A DNA stretch of 49,009 nucleotides from Diphasiastrum complanatum (Eukaryota; Streptophyta; Lycopodiopsida; Lycopodiales; Lycopodiaceae): the NCBI GenBank assembly GCA_029204225.1, contig CM055101.1, positions 493,997 to 543,005 on the forward strand, in the 5' to 3' direction. How positions within the stretch are numbered: position 1 is the stretch's first letter; each line of letters opens with the position of its first letter. The notes beneath the pieces were generated by a model. It saw only the letters and a list, made by a program, of their open reading frames with translations, ran no database searches and had not been told where the DNA came from. The position numbers and the translations under genes were made by a program. Shown here in pieces: positions 19,061-29,145 of this stretch.

Positions 19061-19971
19061 TTGCCTACCGTAGAAGATCACTGGAAATCGATGTAAGAAC
19101 ATCATGGATTTAATCCACAGATTTATGAGGGCCTATGAGGACCATGTCCTTAGGTAAAGCCTTCTATTTCATGACCTTTATTGATGATCTGTCACGTAAG
19201 ACGTGGGTATACTTCTTGAAGAAGAAATCAGATGCATTTGATAACTTCAAGAGCTTCAAAGCATTGGTCGAAAATTAGACAGGTAGGAATATCAAAGTCC
19301 TAAGATCAGATAGTGGAGGTGAGTACAAGTCTAATGACTTCAATGATCTTTGTGATCAATGTGGGATTAAAAGACAATTTACGCAAGCTCATACTCCTTC
19401 TCTCAATGGTGTAGCTAAGCGCAAGAATCATACGATTGTGGAAAGTGCCAGATCTATGCTAGCTGAGATGAAACTAACAAAAGATTTTTGGTCAGAAGCA
19501 TGTAGCACGACAGTCTATCTTCAAAGAAGTCCTACCATTGCCATACCAAAGATAATACATGAGGAAGCATTCACGAAGAAGAAGCCAAAGGTGAACCACT
19601 TGCGAATCTTTGGATGTAAGGCCTTTGTACACATTCCTAAGGAAGAGAGATGTAAACTTGATGTAAAAGCTATCAAGTGCATATTCCTAGGGTATGATGA
19701 TCGTGTGAAGGGCTATAGATGTTTTGATCTAGTGGAAAATAAAATCCATATAAGCCGTGATGTTATTTTTGATGAATCCAAGATGTATGAAGATGAGGAT
19801 GCTGATAAGATAGACACATCCACTGGGAAAGATGGTATAGTGAGGATACCACCTAATGATGATCCATTCATTGACCTTCCGAGTGATGAACATGAGGATA
19901 CATCTCAAGATACTACTACTCAACCTCAAGAGACAGGTTGGAGAGGCAGCTTTTGGTGCAAGAAGGATTGA
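19061..19971 (+). pseudogene. Family-D integrase
   Basis: Catalytic core with all three acidic residues recognisable: FIDDLSRKTWVYFLKKKS, LRSDSGGEYKSNDF, and the glutamate in TIVESARSML. A TAG at 19276-19278 breaks the core between the first and second aspartates. Downstream are KDFWSEACST, HLRIFGCKAFVHIP, and FLGYDDRVKGYRCFD with ISRDVIFDESK. The tail is acidic. The frame ends at 19971 after a shift; RT begins in another frame at about 20072. Integrase would insert the cDNA into the genome. Confidence 0.9.
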
Positions 19972-20812
19972 AGTTGCAGGTGACAAACGCAAGGAGAAAG
20001 ATGTACCGTGGTATACATTTTCACCAGGAAGCTGATCACCTGACAGGAAGCTCCCTAAGTGGTTTGAGAGATTGTTGGAGAGCCGTGACATAGATGACTT
20101 TCCAGGATCATCTAACCAGGGAGAGCTACGAAGATCAACAAGAGAGAAGACTCAACCTGAAAGGTATGAAGCAAATTATGCTCTCTTATCTAGCATTATT
20201 CAAAGCAAAGAACCTTCGACTTATGGTGAAGCGAAGGATGATGACATTTGGGTCAAGGCCATGGGAGAGGAGATGGAGTCAATTGCTAAGCTTAGCACAT
20301 GGGACTTAGTAGAACCACTAGTTGGCAGAAAACTCATTGGTTGCAAATGGTTATACATGACTAAGTATCATGCAAATGGAAGTATGGCAAAGCACAAGGC
20401 AAGATTGGTGATCAAAGGGTACGCAAAAAATAAAGGCATCGACTATGAGGAGACCTTTGCGCCGGGTTTTAAGTGGAATACTCTATGTTTACTTGTTGCT
20501 TTAGCTTCACATTTTGGTTCGCCTTTGCATCAAATGGATGTGAAATCTGCTTTTCTAAATGGTGAGTTAGAAGAAGAAGTGTTCATGGATCAACCTGAAG
20601 GCTTTGTAGCAAAGGGACAGGAAAATAAAGTATGTTGCTTGAAGAAAGTGCTTTATGGTCTTAAACAAGCACCACGTGCGTGGTATACCAGGATTGATGC
20701 CTACTTTCGTTCAAAGGGGATGGTGAGAACACATTCAGATCCAAATCTATATGTCTTATGCTTTGATGGTATGGTCGCTTTGATTGCTCTTTATGTTGAT
20801 GACTTGATTATT
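19972..20812 (+). pseudogene. Family-D reverse transcriptase, truncated
   Basis: The RT frame (from about 20072) shows RRSTREKTQPERY, WVKAMGEEMESI, GCKWLYMTKYHANGS, DYEETFAPG, then the first catalytic box HQMDVKSAFLNGELEEE with its aspartate. LYGLKQAPRAWY follows, and the second box YVDDLII at the very end. Coding similarity stops immediately after YVDDLII at about 20812, where a family-C LTR-like sequence starts. The thumb, RNase H and 3' LTR are absent. Both catalytic boxes are intact, so truncation rather than point mutation abolished function. Confidence 0.9.
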
Positions 20813-21110
20813 TGTTGTTTTAAAAAGCTTGAGCTTAGAATAGAATAAGTGTATTCTGATACTAGGTCGAAGATCAAATCGATCCGTGGTCAAACTTTAT
20901 TTTGACCTAGATTCCATATGTTATTCCGATCCTTGTCAAAAGTGATTATGGAACTTAAGAGGGTTATTTCATATTTATAACACGAGGCTATATAAAGAGC
21001 ATTTGTTCTCGCATATTTCTTTGAAATGGAATGAAGTGAAGTTAGTGAGTTAGTCTATTTTCATTCTCAAGTCACTGATAGTTACTACTATCACTTAGAC
21101 TAATATCCAC
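20813..21110 (+). repeat. Family-C LTR-like promoter region
   Basis: The block starts TGTTGTTTTAAAAAGC at the junction with family-D RT and contains a TATA box, CTATATAAAGAG, at 20988-20999. It runs directly to the gag ATG at 21111. No TGGTATCAGAG primer site is visible between the TATA box and the ATG in this copy or in the copy at 15512. This is unusual for an LTR retroelement; either the 5' part was rebuilt by recombination or a deletion joined R/U5 to gag. Confidence 0.65.
20989..20997 (+). promoter_or_regulatory. Family-C TATA box
   Basis: TATATAAAG, about 115 bp before the gag ATG. It is missing from the 15512 copy through a deletion of roughly 115 bp. Confidence 0.6.
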
Positions 21111-22202
21111 ATGGATTCCCAAGGGAAAGCCAGTCCTATAATGGACAAGCATGATGGAGCCAATTACCATCTATATAAATTTAAGATGATAACTATGCTA
21201 ATGGCTAACGAATTGTATGATGTTGTTATAGGTGCAGAGGTAAGACCCGAAGCTCACGATGCTGCAATTTTCCGATGGAAGCTGAAGGATGGCAAAACCT
21301 TTGCGCTGATGATCCTCAATATATCAGACACTCAAATCGGCCATGTGTCTAAAGCTCAGACCTCCAAGGAAGTCTAAGCATTCGGTATGATGTGTGCGAC
21401 ATAGCTTCCAAGCTACATCTCAGGAAGAAGATTTCCTCACTCAAGATGACCAATGGAGATTCCCTATAGAGTCACATCAACCAGTTCAAGAACCTGTGGA
21501 AGCAAATGGCCACTGTTGGATATGTCATAGATGATCAAAATGCAGTAATGACACTACTTTCAAGCTTGCCAAGCTCATACGACAGCTGGGTGATGATCAT
21601 CAGGACACACCCTAAACTGACTCTTTCAAGAGTCATGACAATGTTGTTGCAGGAATAGACTGCGACACTCCATGGTAGATTTGAAACGACAGTAGTAGCA
21701 GTTATCTCATATGGAGGTTCAGCTCCATGATAGAGATGATAAATGTCACAAACTTCAGGAGGAAGCCGAAATGCTAGTAGTGAGCTGCTCGAAGGAAGGA
21801 ACACACCACCATCAAGTGGACTATGCCAACGGCTGATAGAACTACACAACCACAACAACAAACTGGGGGATTTTTAAAAGGACATCAAACTTGGGTTCCC
21901 ATAATGCGGCAACCAAGTGTTAAGCGGACAAGAAGTGTTGGATTTACGTAACTTCCAATCTACATCTACGAAAAAACATTTTCTACCTCAAGATGACCAA
22001 CGGAGATTTCCTACAGAATCACATCAACCAGTTCAAGAACTTGCTAAAGCAAATGGCCACTTCTGGTTCTATCATAGATGATCGAGATGTAGTAATGACA
22101 CTGCTTTCAAGCTTCCCAAGCTCATATGACAGCTGGGTGATGATCGTCTTGACACACCCTGAATTGACTCTTTCAAGAGTCATGGCAATGTTGTTTTAGG
22201 AA
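21111..22202 (+). pseudogene. Family-C copia Gag with duplicated UBN2-like segment
   Basis: The start ATG at 21111 gives MDSQGKASPIMDK and GANYHLYKFKMITMLMA, the copia Gag N-terminus, then VVIGAEVRPEAHDA and LMILNISDTQIGHV before a stop at 21377. The UBN2-like part then appears twice: about 21395-21660 and 21945-22202. The second copy retains the better frame (LQNHINQFKNLLKQMATSG, SSFPSSYDSWVMIV, LTLSRVMAML). Between them lies a spacer with the charged stretch also seen duplicated at 13.8-14.4 kb. Gag cannot be made intact from this copy. Confidence 0.82.
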
Positions 22203-23061
22203 TAGAGCAGAAGGAACAAAGTCTCTAGTTCCTCAAGTGTCGACTCTCATGCCTTGTACACCAACAAAGGCTCAACTCTGCAAAAGAAGAAAGGCCCAAA
22301 GCAACCAAAGCTAAATCATGAATTGACACAACATTAAGGGCAGTCAAACTAGCCGACAAAGAATTAGCTGTTCTACACATGTTCCGGTGAACCAACCACA
22401 AGATCCAAGATCGCCGCATACTGCAAGAAAAGAACAACAACAAGGGGCAGTCGAAACAAGTGGCAAATGCAGGTATAGAAGCACCACAGTCGATTCAAGA
22501 ATCGGATAATGATTCCTTAATGACTAGCCATCAAAAAACATCAACGACAGCTCCTGGTTTCTGAACTCTGGAGCCACACAGCACATGACTAGCCATATTG
22601 GCTATTTTGAGTCCTATACGCCTTCCAATACCAAATGATATGTTCACATGGGAAACAATAGCACACATGCTATCAAAGGTGAAGGTACAGTAAGATTTAG
22701 CTTTGCAAACGATCAATCTAAGCTACATTGAAATGTACTGCATGTACCAAATCTATCTACAAATTTGCTCTGTGTTAGCGAAATTACAGATCTAGGACAT
22801 AAAGTAGAATTTGAATCTGATGAGTGTAAAGTAGTTAATAGGAAAGATAGGATCCTACCACTCGAAAAGAGACATGGATACTTGTATAGATTAAGTCATT
22901 ATTGTTCTACCTCTAGTCAGGCTCTTAGTCCTTCTATTCAAAGAAATAACAATTTACTCTGGCATTATAGACTTTGTCACCTAAATTATTCTTTTGTACA
23001 ACAAATGTCTAAACAATCTATTGTTGTTGATCTCGACTATCCAGATAGGAAAGTCAAATAA
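22203..23061 (+). pseudogene. Family-C zinc-knuckle remnant, protease and integrase N-terminus
   Basis: About 22360-22440 resembles a degenerate CCHC region followed by a QEKNNNKGQ-type stretch. The protease starts near 22550 with SWFLNSGATQHMTSHIGYF; the active-site DSG is NSG, which removes the catalytic aspartate. It continues VPNLSTNLLCVSEI, DLGHKVEFESD and HGYLYRL. The integrase zinc region is LLWHYRLCHLNYSFVQQMS. The 98-codon frame at 22765-23061 is the longest intact piece and ends at TAA. Confidence 0.82.
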
Positions 23062-23430
23062 TCTACTTTATCTAGTCTGTAAACTGGCCATGAAACCATT
23101 TAGATCAAGCCATCAGCATGTTTCTAGCGGATTGCTTGGTGTACTTTATCAAGAAGAAGTCAAAAGCTTTCAATTGTTTCAGAATCTTCAAGGAGCATGC
23201 ACAGAAAGAAATTGGCAGACAAATCAAAGTCCAATAATGGTGGAAAGTACATCTCTGCTAATTTCAAGGAATGCTGCCAGAGCCAAGGCATTGAACAATA
23301 GTTTATCACTCCTTATTCGCCTCAATCTAATGGCTTAGCCGAGAGGAATAATCGTACCTTCATCGAGTCAGCCAAATGTATGTTGGCACATGAATCTTTG
23401 TCGAAGAGCTTCTAGGTTGAAGCCGGCAAG
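23062..23430 (+). pseudogene. Family-C integrase core fragment
   Basis: The core is recognisable through several frames: YFIKKKSKAFNCFRIFKEH, then NGGKYISANFKE (the second aspartate context), TPYSPQSNGLAERNNRTF with the glutamate in FIESAKCMLAHE. Stops and frameshifts are frequent. The sequence leaves integrase similarity at about 23430 within a CTCACCATTAAATG stretch, where non-retroelement DNA begins. RT and RNase H of family C are absent. Confidence 0.8.
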
Positions 23431-23657
23431 CTCACCATTAAATGTCTCCCTCCTTCTATCCCTTCCGCACACATGCTCGATCCTTCATTGCTTCTCCTGG
23501 CTCGCATGTGTCCTCTCTTGCAAGAGCCCAGACTCTCTCTCTCTCTCTCAACTCACATTATTGCTATTTTTCATCTCAACATTCAAAAAACTCTAAAATA
23601 TCAGCACTCAAGCACGCGATGTGAATGATCTTGTGGATACTGCACATTCACTGATCT
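23431..23657. other. Pyrimidine-rich unassigned stretch
   Basis: Contains a short CTCTCTCTCTCTCTC run near 23535 and the overlapping frames 23390-23596 and 23442-23624, which are products of base composition. No domain is seen. Confidence 0.4.
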
Positions 23658-24060
23658 ATCGCTCTATCCCTTCCAACAGGACCAACAACTTCTGATTCCA
23701 ACACTACAACAAGCTCCATGTTTCCCTGACAGCAAAGGTAGTAGTAAAATGTTTCCCTGGCAGCGAAGGTAGCAAAGAGGTATCCCTGGCAGTAAATCCA
23801 CGGAATGTTTCCCTGGTAGCAAGCATTCCCTACAAGCAAGGGCATCAAAGAGGTATCCCTAGCAGCACCACGTTTTGCTGGCAGCAAAGGGAGCGAGATG
23901 TCAATGGCAATGTCAAATGTTAGCAAGGCAACACGATGGCAATGGCAGCGAAGGCAGCGAGATGGAAATGCAATTTTTAACAAGCCAACATGATGGCAGC
24001 AAAGGCAACAAGATGGCAATGGCAACCACGATGGTAGGGCAATGACAATGGCAACGACGA
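23658..24060. repeat. Degenerate minisatellite-like repeat
   Basis: Built from variants of TTTCCCTGGCAGCAAAGG, GTATCCCTGGCAG and CAAGATGGCAATGGCA. Spacing is irregular (roughly 20-45 bp), so it is a decayed or locally shuffled array. The minus-strand open frame 24025-23648 is a consequence of the repeat. Confidence 0.65.
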
Positions 24061-24277
24061 TGCCAGAGATTTCTAGAGATTTCTAGCGCCTCCTCCTTTC
24101 ATGTCATATTTAATGCTCATTGAATGCAACGATTCTGAATATCCCAACAAGTTGCGAACCAGCACATGACAGTTTACTCTTGTCTAGGGCTACGTGGCCC
24201 AATGAAAATGCTAGAATCTCATTTTGTCTAGCACTGCCCACATTCTCTCACCGAATGTTCTCACAACCCTAAAAAAC

Positions 24278-24281
<4 letters not shown>
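24061..24281. other. Unassigned stretch before (TC)n
   Basis: A short AGAGATTTCTAG tandem doublet occurs near 24066-24087. I see no gene or element. Confidence 0.4.

Positions 24282-24367
<86 letters not shown>
24282..24367. repeat. (TC)n microsatellite
   Basis: 86 bp of uninterrupted TC dinucleotide, 43 units. Unlike the tract at 34863, it is not flanked by recognisable family-B LTR sequence. Confidence 0.97.
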
Positions 24368-24369
<2 letters not shown>

Positions 24370-26112
24370 CTATGTCGCTGCTCCAAACCATAATTTGTCA
24401 CATCTATGTCACTGCTCCAAAACACAAACGCTCTTCCAATACACAAACATTATTATCCACTTGTGAATTTCCTTCATAAAAATATGATGCTTAATATGCC
24501 ATTATTTGCTTCCCTTCATGCCTAATAGTGAGGCTAAAGGGTGCCCTTCATGTACCCTTCGCGAGTGAAACTCATAGGCGTAGCCTCTTCATTTGATTGT
24601 CTTGTCTCCATGTTCAGTTGTTTCAGTCATATATCGATTAGCTTATCAGCTCAATGTGTGCTTACTATTCAGTTCTCATTGTTTTTTCCTTCACCTCTTT
24701 GGCCAAGGATCAACAAAACCATCAGCTGCTTTGAAAGGTGCTTGGTCTGTGATGGTTTTGTAGATCTGTGGGCAGTGAATCAAGCTCGGTGTTGTGTTGT
24801 GGTGGAAGTTGATGAGAGTAGTGTGTGGTGCTCTGAGTTTATCAAATGGTTTTTGGTAGTTGAGGTTTTATGTTTGATCATGCGTGTTTGGATGAGTAAC
24901 GAGTTGTGCTATTTTTGCCTGGCAATAGTCTTTGTAACTTTAGCAGAGGAGTTGCGCATTTGGTCTTGACTCATTTAGAATCTATTCCAATTGGTGGATT
25001 ATTGAAGAAGATGGAGGGTCTTGTCCACTGGGATGATCCGGACTCTGAAATTCGAAGATATAGTTGATACAACAATCGCAAAGTTGAGAGCAGTCGACAA
25101 AAGAACTTCCAAACTCACAAGACTTAGTTTTGATTAAAAAGACTATATTTGTGCAAGAATTACTGCAAAATGCTAATGGCGTCCTCTGAATTGGTTGGAA
25201 ATGCGAGGAATCAAAATATTTACTCTAAAGAAGACTCTAAGACCAAGTGAAGCCCAAGTGAGAGTCTTCTTTCTGCTTCTGAAGGGCAATGAAGAGAGAG
25301 AGAGTGGCTAATAACGCAACATTTAGGGCCACCCAGGGCCCTATATGTAGTACATAATCTTCCAATTCCGATTATCTGCCCATCTTTTAATAATCTTCAC
25401 AACAACAAAATAAACAAGCAAACTCGTAATGACGACTTTCACTCTACCACTAAGTATACTCATCAAATTTCTTTATTATATGATTGCTTACAAAATAAGC
25501 TCATTATGAATAGCTTATGGATCCATGAGTTTGGATGTGTTACGGTCTCATAGTGTAAAACAAATTTGTTGAAAAAAAAAAAGATTGATCTAAGCCTAAT
25601 ATTTTAGACACTCTAATGGGAAGTTAGCCCCAACTTGGACATGCATTATTGAGGACTAATGGCATATCTAATCATACAATTTTTGAAAAAAAAAATGAGA
25701 ATTATTTTCAGTACACAAATGTTTTGTATGGTATTGAATCTAACAATGATCAAAATAATGTATAGATTATTTTATGGATTTTGTTGATGACTTAATATGA
25801 ATGAGTGTTCGTAGATGATGTTTTTAACCCATTGAATATGTCTATCACGATCAGTTCTTTGCCGATATCATTGTTGTATCATTTGATGAAGATCATAAAC
25901 TTGTATATACAAAGTTATGAGTGGGATCAATTTTGAAGTAATTTGTGCACTAATTCTATACATTTTTGATTATGGTAGCGGATGATGACTTAACAGTCTT
26001 ATAGTTTTTACGACATAGTAAGAATACTACACATATGCATGTAGAATGAGAATCTAACACACCATTTAGATTTTTTTAATAATGTCTGGTAGTGTTTTTT
26101 TTATTATAGAGA
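24368..26112. other. Unassigned 1.7-kb stretch
   Basis: No retroelement similarity is seen. The plus-strand frame 24541-24969 (142 codons, opening at GTG) has many hydrophobic and cysteine codons but no recognisable domain or signal, and I do not call it a gene. Around 25000-25330, the minus strand has a purine/pyrimidine-biased, 5'UTR-like composition with CTCTCTCTCTC, which is not evidence enough for a promoter. 25400-26112 is AT-rich non-coding. Confidence 0.45.
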
Positions 26113-26631
26113 TTATTTATGAGAGTATCGAATGAGTTGGTTGTTTAGACTGTTTAAGCTCTGCCGAAGCTCCGTAACATCTGACATTCGCAATTCCAAC
26201 AAACGCGGAACCTGTTCTCCTAATGACTGAAATTCAATCAAAAAATTATCCACATGAGCTTGCATGTTCCCAAATTCTCTTAGAAGGATTTTCTCTTTCG
26301 TTTCCTCACTAAACCGCAAGCCAATTCGTTCGATAAGCGTTTGATGTGAATTAGACGTAGATTTAGCCCATTCGCCCGTCGAACAAATCGCAATCAGTTT
26401 AGCGGAGTAAGAACTATCCATGTGAAGGAGTCCAAACAGAAGAATCATTGAAACAAAAGAAATTATGCTCTTCATGGGGTAAATTACTGCGCAAGGATCA
26501 AATTGCTTTGCATATTTGCTACCAAAATACCAAAGCTCCTCCTCTACCTCAAGTTTCATATCAACAAGTTGCTTGTTTGCTTGATGTATTCTATATTGCA
26601 AGTAATACACTAGAATCATGGCTGAATCCAT
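26113..26631 (-). CDS. Hypothetical protein or exon, CpG-rich
   Basis: An open frame of 172 codons from ATG at 26631 (MDSAMILVYYLQYRI) to TAA at 26113. I do not recognise the family. Residues about 22-45 are charged (KLEVEEELWYFGSKYAKQF), about 52-71 form one hydrophobic segment (SIISFVSMILLFGLLHM) long enough for a membrane span, and the C-terminal half is charged and Leu-rich, possibly helical (ETKEKILLREFGNM, RLLELRMSDVTELRQSL). The region carries about 17 CpG in 310 bp, near random expectation, whereas the LTRs around it are depleted. No retroelement motif is present. It could be a host exon; an alternative acceptor (TTCTCATGGATTCAG) lies at the start. Without splice or transcript evidence the gene model is open. 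Confidence 0.45.
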   Translation of the reverse strand: MDSAMILVYYLQYRIHQANKQLVDMKLEVEEELWYFGSKYAKQFDPCAVIYPMKSIISFVSMILLFGLLHMDSSYSAKLIAICSTGEWAKSTSNSHQTLIERIGLRFSEETKEKILLREFGNMQAHVDNFLIEFQSLGEQVPRLLELRMSDVTELRQSLNSLNNQLIRYSHK

Positions 26632-27400
26632 GAGAAAACTATAATATGTGCATTGTGTGATGTATTTCAATGTCTCATTGAGTCCTTAGTCATTCAAGTG
26701 TATTGATCATCAATTGTTCATATCATCATTGTATAGAGGTATAATCACTCTCCAGATACTTAAACAACAATTGGTTTTCCTTTAGCAAAAGGCAAGGAAT
26801 AAAAACAAGTAAAATAACAAAATCCGATTCTTTCCCAACATAGCCGATTCTTTCCTATGTTAAACAAGTTGAGAAAAGTTTCGAAAGATCCATATTTTGA
26901 TGTACGATATATGCATTTGATGTACAATATCAAGTGATAGAAGCACAAAATATAGCCTTTAATATGAAGACAAATTTCTATCCTAGGTAACCAATTGTGG
27001 TCACCTAATATATCACAACGAACTAATTTATATCACGTTCAGATTTGTGCACATCTTACTATGCTTGAATGCACTCAAGTAGTAAAGACATTGTGTTGAA
27101 GCAAAATGAAAGATCTAGAATTACTCCAATATTGACTACATGCCATTTGGATTTTATGTCAGAACAAAACATTCTTTCTAACACAAATTTATCTCAGTTT
27201 TTTTTTAAAGATTTTCTTTTGATGCATTAATTGCAATATGAGAAATCTTTAATTGATTAATGGCATTTGGGTCTTTGCTTGCTCTCCAACTCCATAGAAC
27301 TGTGAAGACATATTCCCAACGACTAGGGTCATTATGATTGCATCTCCATTTTTTCTCCCAACAATCTGTGTATTACAATTCTATTGATTGTCACTTTCTG
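26632..27400. other. Unassigned AT-rich stretch
   Basis: Lies upstream of the minus-strand ORF, so it could hold its promoter or an intron, but no clear TATA/initiator pair can be chosen in such AT-rich DNA. It ends at an abrupt junction with family-E pol near 27405. Confidence 0.4.
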
Positions 27401-28266
27401 AAAATAGGTCTCTATTTTGTAAGAAGCCGAATCTTAAAGATCTAAGAATTTTCGGATCTACTTACTATGTTTTTCAAGCATTAGATACAAGAAAGAAGGA
27501 TGATCCTACTTCCATAAAAGGTATCTTTGTTGGTTATGCTGAAAATAACAAAGGATATAGAGTCTATAATCCAATCACTAAAAAGATTTTAGTGAGTAGA
27601 GACGTTACTTTTGATGAAGGTAACTACTGTAAGTTGAATGAAAGAGCTTCTAATCCATCTTATGTCAAGGATCTTGTAAGATTTGAGGAGGAGCCTACAT
27701 GTGATCAAGATCTTGAGGATCCATCTCAAGATCTGAGGACTTCAAGGAGGTCTACAAGAAGGAAAGCCGAGCCTTCAAGGCTCACCTATGTTGACAAAGG
27801 TGAACAAAGGGAAGATCTTCATTCACTTACCTCTTACACTTTTCTAACTTCTATGTTTGATGAGCCAAGTTGTTTTGAAGAGGCTATGGAGTCACAAGAA
27901 TGGAGGGATGCCATGCAAAAGAAGTATGATCCTCTTATGGAGAATCATACATGGAAGCTTGTGGATATTCCTCATGGAAGAAAACCACTTGAGTGCAAAT
28001 GGATCTATAGATTGAAGTACGATCAAGATGGGAGCATCAACAAACACGAGGCAAGGCTAGTGGCAAAGGAGTTCTTGCAAACCAAGGGAGTAGATTTTGA
28101 TGAAACTTTTGCTCCTGTTGCTAAACTAGTTTTCATAAGGTTAATCATTTCTCTTGCAACTTCTTTCAATTGGCCTCTATTTCAACTTTATGTAACTAAT
28201 GCATTTTTCAATGGTTATTTGGAAGAGGAGATCTTCATAATATATTGTAACAACCAATCAAGCTAA
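27401..28266 (+). pseudogene. Family-E' pol: integrase end and RT start, fused to RNase H
   Basis: The frame begins inside the integrase C-terminal region (KKPNLKDLRIFGSTYYVFQ, GYAENNKGYRVYNP, SRDVTFDEGN). The linker follows (TSRRSTRRKAEPSRLTYVDK), then the RT N-terminus: WRDAMQKKYDPLMENHTW, LECKWIYRLKYDQDG, FDETFAPVAKL. The first catalytic box reads QLYVTNAFFNGYLEEE; the expected aspartate is tyrosine. After EEIF the frame jumps into the RNase H motif IYCNNQSS and a TAA, deleting about 920 bp compared with element E. The two breaks leave just the part that element E at 43127 has lost. Confidence 0.92.
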
Positions 28267-28504
28267 GCATTAGCAACCAATACCACATTCCATGCAAGGA
28301 GCAAGCACATAGAGATTGCTCACCATTTTGTGAGGGAAAAGGTTCAAGCAAAGGAGATCAAGCTACATCATGTTTCTTCTTCAGATTTCCTTGCTGATCT
28401 ACTCAACAAAGCCTTGCCAAAGTCTTCATTCATTAAGTTAAGATCAGCCTTAGGAGTTGTAGACAGATGTATTATAGTTGTATCATGTAAAAATTGAGGA
28501 GGAG
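28267..28504 (+). pseudogene. Family-E' RNase H tail and polypurine tract
   Basis: Beyond the stop, the same frame continues ALATNTTFHARSKHIEIAHHF-like sequence, KVQAKEIKLHHVSSSDFL, ADLLNKALPKSSFIKL and ends VVSCKN*. This is the C-terminal RNase H region. The PPT ATTGAGGAGGAG lies at 28493-28504, directly before the LTR. The matching region of element E is 44222-44456. Confidence 0.88.
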
Positions 28505-29145
28505 TGTTAGAATTTAGCAATTTTCACATGGCTTTTTTATGTATTTTGACATCTATGTGGGTCCACACGTGTGAGGACCTGTCTTCAGATCCATTTTGAT
28601 TAGCTTTCATTTGAGTCAAATATGACATCTCCTAAGTTATAGGAGTTAGGTCCTAGATTGTAGGATTCTAGAAGGTCAACACAAACCACCAATGGATGAC
28701 GTAGCAAACTTGAGAGATCTTATCCAAAGTGGATATGGATAAGTACAATGAGCTATCCCACATGTGCTAGATGCAGCTTAGAGAGAGATTATGATGATTA
28801 TCTACTTGATCCATGATGAATCCATTGTGAACCTAATGATGAGAAACATTGGTTTGTGAAGCAATCTTGGTGTTTTCACTCTCTTAAGCACTTTCTTTGT
28901 GGATGAATGCTTAGTAAATCATTAGTGAACTATTTCTCTATTATCAGGCCGTACAGTAGCTGTACTTCACATGTGTGAAGTTGTGGGTCATCATTATTTG
29001 ATTGTTCTTGCTTGAATCACAAAGATTGTCAAGTAGAAGCTAGATTTGGAAGCTAGTCTTGATATAGATCAAGATCCCAAGCTACCAATCACTCTTTGTG
29101 ATCATTTGGAGATCAAATTCAGTCCTTAAACTCTGAAATTTGACA
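28505..29145 (+). repeat. Family-E' 3' LTR
   Basis: 641 bp from TGTTAGAATTTAGC to AATTTGACA. It is closer to the 3' LTR of element E (44457-45094) than that LTR is to its own 5' partner. Both 3' LTRs share GTCTTCAGATCC where the 5' LTR has a longer segment with a second CACACGTGTG, and share several point variants. Two adjacent palindromes lie at 28951-28965 (GTACAGTAGCTGTAC) and 28965-28980 (CTTCACATGTGTGAAG). Confidence 0.92.

Noticed and set aside
24261-24446. Arg/Glu repeat protein on the minus strand
   Set aside because: Produced entirely by translation of the (TC)n tract.
24541-24969. 142-codon plus-strand frame as a gene
   Set aside because: Opens at GTG, has no recognisable domain and lies in sequence without other coding signs; noted only in the unassigned stretch.
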